Below, in pieces: positions 23,016 to 36,088 of a DNA stretch of 64,000 nt; the first letter of the stretch is position 1, and every line of letters starts with the position of its first letter. The notes beneath the pieces are model-generated. The model saw nothing but the letters and a program-made list of their open reading frames with translations. It made no database searches and was not told the origin of the DNA. The position numbers and the translations under genes are program-made. The stretch is from positions 1,240,001-1,304,000 of the forward strand of contig JAKULF010000002.1 in the NCBI GenBank assembly GCA_022661535.1. The letters are read 5' to 3'. Source of the stretch: Eutypa lata (lineage: Eukaryota > Ascomycota > Sordariomycetes > Xylariales > Diatrypaceae).

Positions 23016-25164
23016 AAAGTAAAGACCAATCTGAGGAATGTTTTAGAAGAAGAAAAGACGGTAGGGCTCTTGCAAAGAAAAACGAAACAAAAAGAAAGAA
23101 TGGAAGAAACGGATCAAGGGTTCATACTTGTGAGCATGGCTAGGCGTTGCGCGTTTCGGTAATTACAGGCTGGGTGGGGTGTCCGATGTAATATTGGGGA
23201 TCATACCCGTTTCTTCTCCGTATAGTTGTTTTTATTTCTATTTGCTCTTCGCTTTTTTGGGAGGCGCTATGCTGTTGTTGTTGTTGTTGTTGTCGCTGTT
23301 CGTTAGGTGAATCGAATTAACACGTTACCCCCTTAAGTCCTGTTAAGCTCCGTGGATGTGATGTGATATGCCTACCTAATGTAATTCAACATAGAGCTCC
23401 TTGGGGCATGCGAATCGTGAAAATTTATAGTACGGCATGTTGGTTGATCCGTGATTTTAGTATAAGCCCGGATTTCGTCTTCATCTGAAGTATAATTAGA
23501 ACCCACGAATGTTGCTTTGCAGAGTGATGTTCTTCACAGGAGCATATGTCGAAGTCGCGTATTTCGTGACTGTGCATTTATATATAAATATTAATAGGGA
23601 CAATTCCATGAACCTTCTTTACAGACATGAGGATATCAACCTCAGCGGTCAACGTGGATGATGGATAAGTCGATTAAAATTTTACCTTGAACCAACCACT
23701 TCACGAGAAAATCCAACGTAGCGTTACTTGGTACGGGGTCTCCATGGGATGATAACTAGATACCTACAACCAGAACATGTTCATCTGCCCTTGACTTTTA
23801 GAAACAAGGATGGAAGGTCTACCGGACGTCAATACTATGTCGGCGCTCCAGTGTGATCATATGTGGAAAATGCATGCGTGCCATGCGACAGTTGGAGGGT
23901 GTGAACAAGAGATATGAGGATTGAATCAAATGTTAAAACGTCAAGTAATGCAGCTGTGTCGAAAGGTGCGCTTGTGACGGAATAGAATGTAAGGACCGTA
24001 CCGTTACACTACGAAAAGGGCAGAATGATATTAGCTCGTGAGCTAACTACCTCGCATAGCCTTATATGAAAGACTCCTACCTAGTGCTGTGACGTGACAG
24101 CGCTGTAGTTTGTAGAATGATGCGATAATTGGTTAGGGGGAAGTATGGATGCTGAGGTAGATAGTGTTGGGCTGATATATTGGCGGAGAAAGGAAAAGGA
24201 GATAGATGGTGGAAAAGGGGGTAGACGGATTGGTGATGGAAGTACCATGGATTCTAACACCTAACTTAGGTAGTCAATTATCCCCTCTGTGTGTTTTCAA
24301 TATTATATAGTGCCTGCCAAGTAAGTAACCCCAGGAATTTCTTACTGCAGGAATGTATCACGGCTCTCATGTTCGAGATATGGCGGCATGGATTTATATA
24401 CATACATCATCGGCCCATTATATCAGGTTGTTCAAGACATCTATCTAGCTTCATAACATAGACGGACAGAAATATATCTGATGTAAATAACTGATAACGT
24501 TACATGTAGCCTCTACAGTGGAATTGTAATGATCCCTCTTACTAAGTAGCGAATGGTCTCGGCGAAATGCTGCTGTGTATGGCAAGTAGATGGTTGGTGA
24601 GTGAGGTGATGATTGAGTAACGGTGCAATATCTATTACATCGAGAAGTATCGCGACTTTTCTTTCTTTGTAAAGACGGCTCTTCATTTTCTTACGGTGGT
24701 CCAATAAAGAGAACACCATAGGTATGCTAGAGGTAGATAGTTACCAAGAAACCTCACTGGATAGGCTACTGAGGGAATCGATTAAGTAGCTATTAGTAAC
24801 AGATCGCCGCCATATAGCTACCATAACTGGCGAGCCTTTGCATATATTTACTATAAGATATCAATGCCATGACGTATGTACCTACCTTAAGCTGTCATGA
24901 TCAAGAATGAATCCATCACTAACAACACAGAACATGTCACGGGATAAGAGAACGAGCACACGCAAAATTTGTCTTCGGTCATCAACTGGTTGAAATTCAG
25001 AGCGGGAGCTAACGTATTGTTCTACATGTCGTCGCATTATCATTTCGTCCATGAGCCCTCCCTAGTCCTCAACCTGAACTACTTGATGCCGAAACCCGAT
25101 ACCATCCGTCCCAGGTGAATTTTTTTTTTGTTCTCCCTTCGTTCCTTCAAGGCGACCGTAAAAT
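23016..25164. other. Intergenic, no gene found
   Basis: About 2.1 kb between NOP56 and the ubiquitin-eS31 gene (convergent). It includes a (TGT)n run near 23274-23300 and AT-rich stretches. No reading frame here has a start, motif or splice pattern that supports a gene. Confidence 0.4.
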
Positions 25165-26357
<1,193 letters not shown>

Positions 26358-27102
26358 ATGGTCAAGAAGAGAAAGAACAAGTACGAAGCCTCTCAGATAC
26401 CCCTTCTCCTACCTATCTTATTACTATCATGCGATACGATATGTCAATCACAATCGAAAGAAACATCAATAAGCTAACCTCTTCTCTTCCACAGCGGCCG
26501 AAACAAGAAGGGCCGTGGCCACGTCAAGCCCATCCGCTGCAGCAACTGCTCGCGATGCACACCCAAGGATAAGGCGATCAAGAGATTCACCATCCGCAAC
26601 ATGGTCGAGTCTGCTGCCATTCGTACGTTCACCATATACTCGATCGACCTTACTACCTCTATGACCAGCTAGCTATTCTTGTCTAGTATAATATGGTATA
26701 CTACGAATCAAGCGCTGACAATACAATTCTTCACAGGTGATATCTCGGATGCCTCCGTCTTCGCCGAGTACACGGTTCCCAAGATGTACCTCAAGCTGCA
26801 GTACTGTGTCTCTTGTGCCATTCACGGCAAGATCGTCCGGTACGTTCGTCCCTCGTCCGTGAGGGTACGACTACGCGCTTTGTCCCCGGCTGCTGCGTAT
26901 GCGCTTGAGATGAGCCTTGGTCGAACCTCCAATGACGACGACAACAAGTCCCTCCCTTCCCCCAGAACCCCCTTTGCTGACAGTCTTACTTTACAGTGTC
27001 CGATCCAGAGTGGGCCGACGCAACCGTGCTCCTCCCCCGCGTGTGCGGTACAACAAGGATGGCAAGAAGGTGACTCCCACCCAGACTGCCAAGGCTACTT
27101 AG
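26358..27102 (+). CDS. RPS26: 40S ribosomal protein eS26
   Basis: Four exons, 26358-26380, 26495-26622, 26737-26839 and 26997-27102, give 119 aa, the standard length. The first exon encodes only MVKKRKN plus two bases. Exon 2 carries [18 protein letters not shown] and [11 protein letters not shown], exon 3 [16 protein letters not shown], exon 4 the basic tail [15 protein letters not shown]. The two CxxC pairs (CSNC and CVSC) form the zinc site. All junctions are GT-AG and keep frame (phases 2, 1, 2). It sits at the mRNA exit of the 40S subunit. Confidence 0.96.
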
Positions 27103-27649
27103 GTTCAACGGCGTCGTCTTTCGGTGTATGTGTCTTAGGGAAAAGGAATTCTGGGAATATTCCGGTCCGATGGCGGACATGGCTTCATTGGCATGAAAGG
27201 GGTTTTCGGCATGATATCTCAGATAATGAAGTCAATGAATTGAGGCACGTTTGCCAAGTCATAAAAGTCTTTCATGGCTTGACTGTTGTGAGGAGTAATT
27301 GTCGTCAGATTCCTCTACTCTATGTCAGCTTGTACACGTGACTACCCGTTCATGCGATCATTGCCTCTGTCTCCGGCCTCGAGTGAGATCACTCCTACAA
27401 TGGAATCGGTTGGATAGTATACTATCTTAGCAACACCTCTGAGGATCAGGCCACCACCACCATTGAATCGAGTACAACCACTTCGCTTTTTGCAAAACAT
27501 GTCCATTATCATACACCGTAGCTACCTATACTGCTATATTACATTCTAACCGTAGTAAGCGTCGATTTTGTACAGCAAACCATCCCTTTCTGCATCTATC
27601 TAGCCCTTTTCCCCAACACCCATGATATCTAAAGAAAGAAAATGTTTGA
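27103..27649. other. Intergenic
   Basis: Convergent 3' flanks of eS26 and the flavin monooxygenase. No supported feature. Confidence 0.4.
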
Positions 27650-29398
27650 TCACGCCGTAGGCCCGTTAAACCAACGAATGAGATCATCCAGAGCCGACAA
27701 CGGGCCAACATGAGCAGCATAACCATCGGGCCGAACCAAGATGTAAGCCGGCTTGCTAAAGCCAAACTCCCTATGCAGAACACCATCCACGTCCACGTAT
27801 CCCGTCTGCCCGTTAGGCTTCTCCGCGAATATCGCGTGCACCTTCGCCGCAATGCGGCTGTTCTCCGCAAACTTCGTCTCAGCGCGGTGCAAGTCGCCCT
27901 CGCTAGCCGCCTCCGAGTCGTCCACAACACCACCAGAGAACAGAAGCAGATGATGCGTTCTGGCATCGAGCAACTCAAGCAGGTACTTCTCTCCTTCCCC
28001 CTCCTCACCATCATCATCACACCCGCGTATCCTCCCATCCAACACACGATCGCCTCCATGAATCTTCAACCCCTTTCCCAACCCCTCCGCCGCCGTCCCA
28101 ACAACCCCACCGGCCGCATCCCGATAACTAATCCCAAACTCAGACATCTCCCAGAAGTTCGCGCGCACCCTCTCCACATCAGCGAAGACGCGCGGCAGGA
28201 CCCAAGGCAGCAGCAAGTTCCGGACCCAGAGGAAGACGGGATTCATCCAGCTCATCCACGTGAAGGCGCGATCGGTGGTCTCGAGCAGCTTCTGGCCGAC
28301 GGGGTACCTCTCGGCGTGGTAGCTCGCGAGGAAGGAGAGCGGTCTCTCGCCCCGCGCCACCGCGCCTAGCTTCCACCCCAGGTTGACCGCGTCCTGGATC
28401 CCCGTGTTCATGCCCTGGCCCCCGACGGGCGAGTGCACGTGGGCCGCGTCGCCCGCGACGAAGATCCGTGCCCCCTCGTTCGAATACCGGTTCACGCCCC
28501 GGTGGTGCAGGTAGAACCGCGCGAGCCACGAGGCGTCGTGCAGGGTTCCGCCGAGCTCCCGCGGCATCTCCGCGTCGAAGTGCCTTTGGAAATCGGCTAG
28601 CTTCAGCTCCTGTCCGTCTTTACTGTCGGTGGTGACGCTGGACCGCACGGCGACCACGCGCACCATGTCGTGCTTGAGCGGGAGCACGGTCAGCAGGCCG
28701 TGCCCGAAGCACAGGTACGCTCGGTTGTGGTTGCGGGAGGAGGGGTCGTTCCACTTCACGTGCGCGTCCGCGAGCACGAAGTCCTGCGCGTACGAGGACC
28801 CTTCGAAGGTCAGGCCCGCGGCTTGTCGGACCGTGCTGTTCTTGCCGTCGCAGCCGATTACGAAGGAGGCGCGTACTGTTTCTTCTTCTTCTTCTTCTTT
28901 CCCATTCCCAAGCACGACCGTAACGCCCTCCCCCTCCTGCACAATACTCCTAGCCTCGATTTCCCACTCCACCTCCCCTACCCGCCTACCATCACCATCA
29001 CCACCACCCTCAACAGCAGCAGCCACTCTCGCCTTCCCCAAGCTCTCCTCCAAAAAATACTCCGTATCCTTCTGAGAAACGAGCAACTGAAACGGAAACG
29101 CGGTATTCGGCAGCCTAGCCACGGCCTCGGTCTCGAAGGACGCGACGGCCCTCCCCGCCACCACCATCGTGCTGCCGTCGGCTCTGTTCCCCCGCTTCTG
29201 CAGGTCGCGCGCGATGCCGTGGCGGTGCAGCAGCTCGAGGGTGCGCGCCTGGACTACGAGGGCACGGCTCTTGTCCGAGCGGCCCTTCGCTCTGTCCACG
29301 ATGCGGAAGGGGATCTGCTGCGCGGCGAGCTCGAGACCCAGCGCTAGGCCGGTGGGGCCCGCGCCGATTATGAGGACGGTGGTGCTGGTGTGCTTCAT
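27650..29398 (-). CDS. FAD-dependent monooxygenase, phenol hydroxylase type
   Basis: Single exon, 582 aa. It is a class A flavoprotein aromatic hydroxylase: TVLIIGAGPTGLALGLEL (dinucleotide-binding GxGxxG) at the N-terminus, the DG motif GCDGKNSTVRQAAG, and the second FAD motif VAGDAAHVHSPVGGQGMN with IQDAVNLGWKL. The final 150 residues resemble the thioredoxin-like C-terminal domain of PheA/TfdB hydroxylases. It uses NAD(P)H and oxygen, probably on a phenolic compound. The frame is open 70 codons further upstream, but that part is largely a translated (TG)n microsatellite, so the ATG at 29398 is chosen. Its GC-rich codon use is higher than in most of the window. A core-gene block separates it from the terpene cluster, so linkage is doubtful. 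Confidence 0.9.
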   Translation of the reverse strand: MKHTSTTVLIIGAGPTGLALGLELAAQQIPFRIVDRAKGRSDKSRALVVQARTLELLHRHGIARDLQKRGNRADGSTMVVAGRAVASFETEAVARLPNTAFPFQLLVSQKDTEYFLEESLGKARVAAAVEGGGDGDGRRVGEVEWEIEARSIVQEGEGVTVVLGNGKEEEEEETVRASFVIGCDGKNSTVRQAAGLTFEGSSYAQDFVLADAHVKWNDPSSRNHNRAYLCFGHGLLTVLPLKHDMVRVVAVRSSVTTDSKDGQELKLADFQRHFDAEMPRELGGTLHDASWLARFYLHHRGVNRYSNEGARIFVAGDAAHVHSPVGGQGMNTGIQDAVNLGWKLGAVARGERPLSFLASYHAERYPVGQKLLETTDRAFTWMSWMNPVFLWVRNLLLPWVLPRVFADVERVRANFWEMSEFGISYRDAAGGVVGTAAEGLGKGLKIHGGDRVLDGRIRGCDDDGEEGEGEKYLLELLDARTHHLLLFSGGVVDDSEAASEGDLHRAETKFAENSRIAAKVHAIFAEKPNGQTGYVDVDGVLHREFGFSKPAYILVRPDGYAAHVGPLSALDDLIRWFNGPTA

Positions 29399-29424
29399 TT
29401 GCTTGGTGGGGTTGGGGTGGATGA

Positions 29425-29432
<8 letters not shown>

Positions 29433-29468
<36 letters not shown>
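29433..29468. repeat. (TG)n microsatellite
   Basis: About 36 bp of pure TG dinucleotides, 35 bp upstream of the flavin monooxygenase start. Related TGTG-rich sequence continues to about 29560. It lies in the leader or promoter. Confidence 0.9.
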
Positions 29469-31046
29469 GAGTGTTGTGAGTAGGTGAGATCGTCGATGTG
29501 TATCCTGGATATGTGCGTATGTATGCGTATATGCGTGTATGTGTGTGTATCTATGTGTCTGATGTTGATTTGTGCCACAGAATGAATGGTCTGTCGTATG
29601 CTGAACACATTATTATAACTAGATTCAATGACCTGAGTAATGACCGACCGGACATCTGAAATATTTATATATTCAGCTCTTCTCTCAAAATTGCCATCCT
29701 CTCAGCAACGTACTATGACTATGATCCTTCGCTGGCCTTGGCAGCCCTATAGACTAGATAGAACCTTAGACCGGGCTCGCCCTCGAAGGCCGCCGACCGC
29801 CCGGCCCACATCGACCAATCAGGGCGAAGCGTAGCACAGTCGCATCAAGAGACGGCGGGTCGGTCCCTCGCGCTCTGAAGATCCGAAGTCCCCACAGAAC
29901 ATCGGTCCTTCCGCGTCGGGAGGAGTCGGCGCCAACCCAACCAAGGAAGCTTATTAGGGTGATAATTAACTGCTTGGAATAGTTACGATGCGCAAGACTT
30001 AGGAGTGTGTCTAACTCAGCTGATTGTCGTTCAGGATGCAAGTAATCCTGGCTTTTTTTTTTAGATCATGCATTGTCCTATTTGCTCCAGGTTTTCGAAT
30101 CGGGAAAAAGAAAGGGGAGAGAGGAAGAAAAGAAAAAGGGGCGGAGGCGCTGACGTAAGGGTTGTCAAATGACTTCATTCTGATTGTACATGGCGTTGAC
30201 TCATGTGAGACACAGACTGAGTATCGGTGTTCTTGCCCGCTTGGAAAGGAAAAAAAAAAAAAAAAAAAGGTAAGATGATATCTTGACTAGAAGTTTTATA
30301 GCACGAGATGATCATTTTACGTAGTTGGAATTATGATTTGTTAGCGATATCACCAAAAAAAAAAATGGACAAGGCAAAATCCTAGTAAAGAAAACAACCG
30401 CCTCACGATTCACTTATACATTTTACTGTTAATTTTTTAAATTGAGTAATACGTCAAAGGTTCGAATCATTTAAAGCATTAAAACTATAAACACTTTAAA
30501 TAAAAGGACACTAATGAAAGGTCCCAGGTCTGTACAGTTAATCGTGACGTTTTAAGAACAGCCCCTGAGCAAGCCACCCACAAGGACTCCGGCCAAGGCA
30601 TACTACAAGCCCATGAGTGCTGAACGAAAATAACATCCAGATAACCAGATATTCAACCCGTATCAAGGCAGACTGACGGTTAGGGTTGATAATCATACAG
30701 CCAGTAATGTCTATTCGCAAATGAGAAACCAGGGCCCTGCGAGCTGTCCGATTCGAAATCTAAATTGTGTCAATAGTCCGGATATGCTAAGGGTTTCCGA
30801 CTCCCGACCATGCCTTATTTATAATTAACCTACTGGCCAACTTACGACTACGGATGGGCCTTCTTATTAAGCTAAGCGGAACATTCTTACTCATGCCACT
30901 GAGGTAATCTGTTATCTTAGCGAAGGAGTACGGTTCCGATTTTACGAATGGAGAAACTCGTATCTTCTTTTAGTTAGAAGTTTATAGTACTATCGGTAAC
31001 TTACTAGGTAAGCTATTTGGTGAGATATATCTACAAACAGGAGAGC

Positions 31047-31600
31047 TTAGCTCGTTGTCTCAACACGAGGCCCCCCCTCGCAAACATGCCGGTCTCTTAA
31101 GTATGCTGGCTTGCAGTGCAGTCCGGTTCCATAATCCTCTTCAGAGCCCATACCAGCGACCTTAGGGACAACAGGGCAACACCCAGGTGCCATTCCGTGG
31201 AGGTAATTATCAGACCGTGCCGCTTTGGGTTCAAGAGCGAAAACCTCGTCCTTCAGAAACTTCTCCACTCCGTCACCCCAGGCCGTGTTCTCAGCGAAGA
31301 AGTTGATCAGCCCGATGTAGGAGTCAATAGCCCTCCTAGCTCCAATGATTGATCGATTCAAACGACTCCGCGTCCTTGGAATGGGGTAGCTTGCCCCCTA
31401 TATACCATTGTAGTAGTCGTGCTTGCCGGTGTTCTGTGTTAAATAGGTGTGGAAATAAATTATGGGACCCCAATCGCCGTAGGTGCCCGGCTTGAAGCGC
31501 ATGTAACCTGGTTTAGTATTGTAGGTACAATACATACTTTGCATGCAAGGGGTGACCCCGCTAAAGGCTGCTGGCTCTCGACGCACACACTCGCACATAT
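31047..31600 (-). pseudogene. Possible broken gene fragments
   Basis: Two minus-strand frames, 31598-31398 and 31361-31047, look more protein-like than their surroundings. The first has MRFKPGTYGDWGPIIYF and QNTGKHDYYNG; the second has IDSYIGLINFFAENTAWG and GVEKFLKDEVFALEP. No pair of splice sites joins them in frame, and no start or end domain is recognisable. Either they are exons of an unrecognised gene or a decayed copy. Identity unknown. Confidence 0.3.
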
Positions 31601-31777
31601 ATAAGACAGTAGAACCATGCTCGTTGACCTGCCATCAACCTCCTGGTACTTCAATAACGCACATCGTGGGAACTTCGACGAGCCCTTCTTGAAATCATTC
31701 TTAACCGGGGTTTTTTTTTTCTTCGTTTCTTTTTTTTTTGTTAATCCGCCACGAAAACGACAACTCTCCAGTCAGCC

Positions 31778-33310
31778 ATGACGAACATCGACTATCCTCC
31801 AGGCTGGAGCAGTGAGCGCCTCAACACGATCTCTTCTGATGATTTCAGTCAGATACCAGAAGAAGTAAGATGACCTACCTGATAACGCATCTCACCCCCC
31901 GCTCAGCCTTGCCTCCCCAATCCGCTAACCACGTCTCTAGGAACGGGTAGCGCTAAAGAAAGCTATTCGAAAGCACGCTTTCTCCCCCGAGTACACAACG
32001 CTGCAGAAGCTCAATAAGACTCTGTCGTCAGCTGCAGCCAGACCATGCACGCCGCCGTCATACGTTCCCCCTGGCTGGACCGTTGAGCAAGCCAAGGGGC
32101 TCGACATGAGGCTCGTGACCAAATTGTCCGAAGAGGTAAGTAAAGCTTCTGCTTATGTATGTTTTCTATTGCGCACTGATCTCATGCTCATTCAAATAAT
32201 AGGAACAGAGGCTCTGGGCGGCTGGTAAATGCGCCGACACCACCCGACGGGCTCGCAAGACGGGAAACCAGGCAGCAGCAGCAGCACCCCCATCGTACAT
32301 CCCCGCTGGATGGTCTGTTGAGCAAGGAGCATCCCCCACATTTGAGATCTTGTCACAGCTCTCGCAGGAGGTAAAGTCCAGGCAACCTACCTACCTACCT
32401 TCCCTTCTATAGAACGCAATCTTCTCCTGAGCTGAGCTCACTAGCCTCCGTTGTAGGAACTCACGAGGTACATGCAATCTCGGAACGAGCTGATGATGGT
32501 GGCGTCGTCTGCAATAATTCCCTCCTCAGCCATCACCACCACCACCAGCAAGACGGCACAAGGTAGCAACCCGCCTCTGCCGCCGCCGCCGTTGCCATCA
32601 CCCCTCGTCCAGGCGCTGCAGAAGAGAGGGTACCCGGCGTGGGGCTTCGTCGTCGTGCGGACCTACTACGCATCCGAGGAGCGATGGCAGGCTTTCCAGG
32701 AACGGTTGGACACGCTGTGCGTCGCCCAGCTCGATCAGGAGACAGGTCCAGGCTTACAAGACGTTAAAGATACGCTGCAGTTCAAGATGATTGAGGACCC
32801 CAGACTGCAGGGCGCCAGTCATGCCGAGGCTAGGAAGTGAGTTCGTCTATTACCTTCTACCGTCTTCTTCTTCTTCTTCTTCTTCTTCTTCTTCTTCTTC
32901 TTCTCCTTCTTCTTCTTCTTCTTCTTCTTGTGGAGTTGCGCTACCTGAGGAGCTGAGTCAGCTGACCCTGGACCAGACATTTTCGTGCTGCCCTGGCCAT
33001 GGGAGGCGTGGCGGCTGGTCTGGACTTGGATATCCTGTTGCTTGCCGACCAAGATGCCGTGGACTCGGTTCTCGACCACGAAGACTCCTTATCTGCGTCT
33101 TCGGGAGCGCTCTCGCCATACCTGGTTGCGGTGGATGTCCGAGAAGAGCTTGTGGAGCAGGGCTCCGGAGGATACCCTGGATTCTTTCGAGTGTCTGTAG
33201 ATGCACTGCTCTCGGAGCTGTACCCGAAGCTATGCATGGGATTGTCCGCCAGTGATCTATGGGCCGTGCTTGACGACGGCCAGGTTCTGTGGACCGGAGA
33301 CGAAGAATAA
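31778..33310 (+). CDS. Uncharacterised modular protein built from exon-length repeats
   Basis: Exons are 31778-31864, 31941-32135, 32203-32370, 32457-32836 and 32977-33310, giving 387 aa. The first three exon ends are phase 0 and each encodes the same closing module: a PPGW core (YPPGWSSER, YVPPGWTVEQ, YIPAGWSVEQ) about 15 residues before a SEE/SQE end. Exons 2-4 each start with Glu and a short basic helix. A Pro/Ser/Thr linker leads to WGFVVVRTYYASEERWQAF, a motif of fungal uncharacterised proteins, and then a C-terminal part with LDLDILLLADQDAVDSVL. The last intron (140 nt) is largely a (CTT)n tract and uses a CTGAC branch site. Function unknown. No signal peptide. Confidence 0.65.
32866..32930. 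repeat. (CTT)n microsatellite inside an intron
   Basis: About 65 bp of CTT/TTC triplets with one interruption, lying wholly in the last intron of the modular protein gene and forming much of its length upstream of the branch site. Confidence 0.9.
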
Positions 33311-34825
33311 CCTAGGAGAGATTCCTGACGCTGTAAAGATTGACCCTTTTAACGGATTTAACGAAAAGCATAAATTCCATAGCTGCTATTCTCTCACTAT
33401 AAGATTCATCTAGGGTCTCGTGAACCAGCAGCAGAGGATTCCCCTCCTCTGATGACACGTCCACTCTGGTCCTTTATGAACATGTCGCAGGGGATATCCT
33501 CACGTCAACTGTACCTTGGTAACGGAGGACTAGGACGAGGACCAGGGCTAGTGACCCCCGGTACGTGGAACAGAGTGGTAGCAGAAGTAGCTGAGCTTCG
33601 TCTAGGTAGAGGGACGATCCACGTCCACTCACATCAACCCATTGCGCGTAGAGAGTGACCCTCGTACTCCATCAAAAGTCTCTTGCAGTAGAGCTGCGTC
33701 TCCTCATGACCTCCTTATAACCTTGGATAGTATTGTTTACCTAACTGAGTTTCTAGGCGTCACAAAGGATGGTAGTCGATGTTGAAAAACATTTAACAGT
33801 TACGGTGGCAGTGGTCGTTAAAATAAGTCGTTGTCCAGCTACCCGCAAGCGAGAACACCCGGGGCATGACATGGCTAGACACAGCTTCTTTGAATTAAGT
33901 AAAGTTAAACGAGTCCCAAAATGTGTGTGTGCCGATCTGATGAAATTGAAATTGGGAGTTTGTGACCCAGTGTCACTATCCGGGCCGTACTTGATACCCT
34001 CGTAGAGAGACTATTGCTCATGCAATATTACCTCACTATACCACTACGGACTGAATGTGTTACATCATGAATTGACCGCTATCGTGTGTTTTCCGTATGT
34101 TGTCAGTCATTTCGTTAAGTTGTGTAGCTACCTCTCACTACGCTCGTGACCTTCGGCAACAGCCACGGTCTCAGTACACCAGTGTATCGGTGCGTCCATA
34201 GTCTGTATCACAGCACCGGTGTCAGTTCAGCTACGGTCCAACTCACTGAACCGGCATGGGTACAATTACGTTGAATTAGGATCTGAAGTCGGAAGTCCTT
34301 GAAAGTGACGTGAAATGGATGTAGAAGCAAATGAGCGGTATATATTAAAAGGGGATTACTACCATGTCAGGTTCGGCAATGTGATAATCGCGGTGTTCAA
34401 TTCTGTGTCTGTATTATCTAGTCTGTAAGTCTTGTATATAGGGAATCTCTAGAAGTCTAGGTTTGCAAGTGGCCATACAATTTCAATTTGCATACAACAC
34501 GTATCCTGTAAGGCACGCATCTAGTCCTAATAACTACATTCCCTTCATAACAACCATCACTTAGGCCACCATATCATTGCCCTCACTCTTGACACATTAT
34601 TAGTAATCATAAGTCATACTCAAGTTAACCAATCCTGTCTGGCCTTACAAGGATACAGCATAATTCTAAGCAACTCAAGACAGCCACTCAACATGTAAAC
34701 CCTTGTTTGCACATTCGAGGTCACTGTGTAGTTACCCTACAGAATTGGTGCTGTTCGTCGATTCAACTTCCTCTGAAACATGTCCAGGCTGGAAGATAAT
34801 CTAGAGATGATTTGTTTAGTCCAAG
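33311..34825. other. Intergenic
   Basis: About 1.5 kb of low coding potential. Short reading frames at 33452-33658 and 33769-34005 have no recognisable features. Confidence 0.4.
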
Positions 34826-35427
34826 CTATCTACCTAGTGTAAACGTGCTTGTGCAGGAATGGGGAGAAACTGTACATACATAGAGTTGGGCGTCGGTGCT
34901 ATCTGCCCATTCGACTGTGTCCATATCGCACAGCGCTGGTGCGGAACAGACGTTGGTGCCCGGACTTTTATCCTTCAGACTGATGTGCGTAGTCATCAGA
35001 TAGCCGACACCCCACATACTTAAAGTGGTTCCAGAGTAAGGAGCACCTTCAGCGACATAAGAGAGTTCCCAGATGCACACTTCGCCGAGAATAACGCATG
35101 TGAAAGAGTATGATACGAGGCCTATATTCGCGCATTTAAGTCCCTGGTTATCGACGTACATACTCGAATCGGAACCGGTGAGTCCCATGCAGCGGACGCT
35201 GGAACCTCCAGCATACCAGTGAACGTTATAACCTTGGACGGGAACTGTAGAATGCCAGACACACGCATGGACATTTGCCGCTTCCGGGTTAAATCATTGC
35301 AACGTCAGTGACTTCGTTCATATTTGAAGTCGGATTTTGACTCACTTCCTTCAGTAGCTGCGGCCGCAAATGAGTAGCCAGCAAAAGCTAATGCGGCAAT
35401 GGCATATTTATGGCTTTCGAAGCGCAT
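34826..35427 (-). CDS. Small secreted cysteine-containing protein
   Basis: Exons are 35427-35346 and 35244-34826 with a 101-nt intron, giving 166 aa. Residues 1-24 form a signal peptide (YAIAALAFAGYSFAAAA). The mature part holds 8 cysteines, including VRCMG, LKCAN, FTCVI, EVCIW, NVCSA, ALCDM and two near the end. Family unknown; a secreted effector-like role is inference. An alternative ending exists: a 46-nt intron from a GTATGT donor near 34878 would replace the last 16 residues with VDSLD. Confidence 0.6.
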
Positions 35428-36088
35428 AGCAGCAAGGTATATTAATGCTGGTTGGTGTATGGCTATAAAATAGAAAACTCTGGTTAGCCTTTATGAGGAT
35501 TCAGCGTTCAAAAAGATATATGGGAAATTATGTCGTCTTCGAGTTTGGACCTCTACGATATATTCATAAAGGTCTCCAAGACTCTTAGCAGTAAATAAAT
35601 AGGACTACTATGTATGTGATAATGTTCGTGCGTCCCGAAGCCCGTGAATCTATCTCATCACTGTCGTAGCTACACTCGCTTCCGGTTGGCCATCCCGTTG
35701 TTGTATGAAACCTCCGTACATTGTGGCGCCAACATTAGGGTTACATCCATTGCATCAAATCAAGCAATAATACGCGAATGAGATTGTGTGATATTCTCAA
35801 TGAGTGACATGCTAAACGAGACTCAATATATCATAATACAGAGAACATGACAATTATCGTATGGGAACCTGACACCGCAAACCCCGCGCTATTGAGCGGC
35901 CAGCTGTAAGTTTTCAAATGAGCTGTTTCTGGATTCAGCTATCGGCCGGTCTCTATTTCACCCCTGGACTTTCCACCATCTCTTGAACTCTACACATTCG
36001 TCTGCTATAAATCTAAGGGAGCCTCCCTAGCTTTGATTTTTTTTCTTTCATATTCTTTCAAATTCCGTAGTCAAAACCAACGCCTAGA
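35428..36088. promoter_or_regulatory. Divergent promoter region, secreted protein / RHS gene
   Basis: 661 bp between divergent genes. A TATA-like TATAAAT lies at 36006-36012, about 80 bp before the RHS start, followed by a T/C-rich leader with T9 and CTTTC tracts. Confidence 0.5.

Larger units (their letters stand above)
29399..31777. other. Gene-poor stretch with possible coding relics
   Basis: About 2.4 kb. It includes the (TG)n tract, poly-A runs near 30250 and 30355, AT-rich sequence at 30360-30520, and two minus-strand reading frames at 31047-31600 described separately. No intact gene supported. Confidence 0.4.

Noticed and set aside
27710..28369. Plus-strand 219-codon frame opposite the flavin monooxygenase
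   Set aside because: Antisense shadow of GC-rich coding sequence with no motif.
29399..29608. N-terminal extension of the flavin monooxygenase
   Set aside because: It translates a (TG)n microsatellite into His-Thr repeats; the FAD motif sits right after the downstream ATG as in the family.
30450..30480. tRNA-like B box GGTTCGAATC
   Set aside because: No matching A box, acceptor stem or anticodon arm could be drawn around it.
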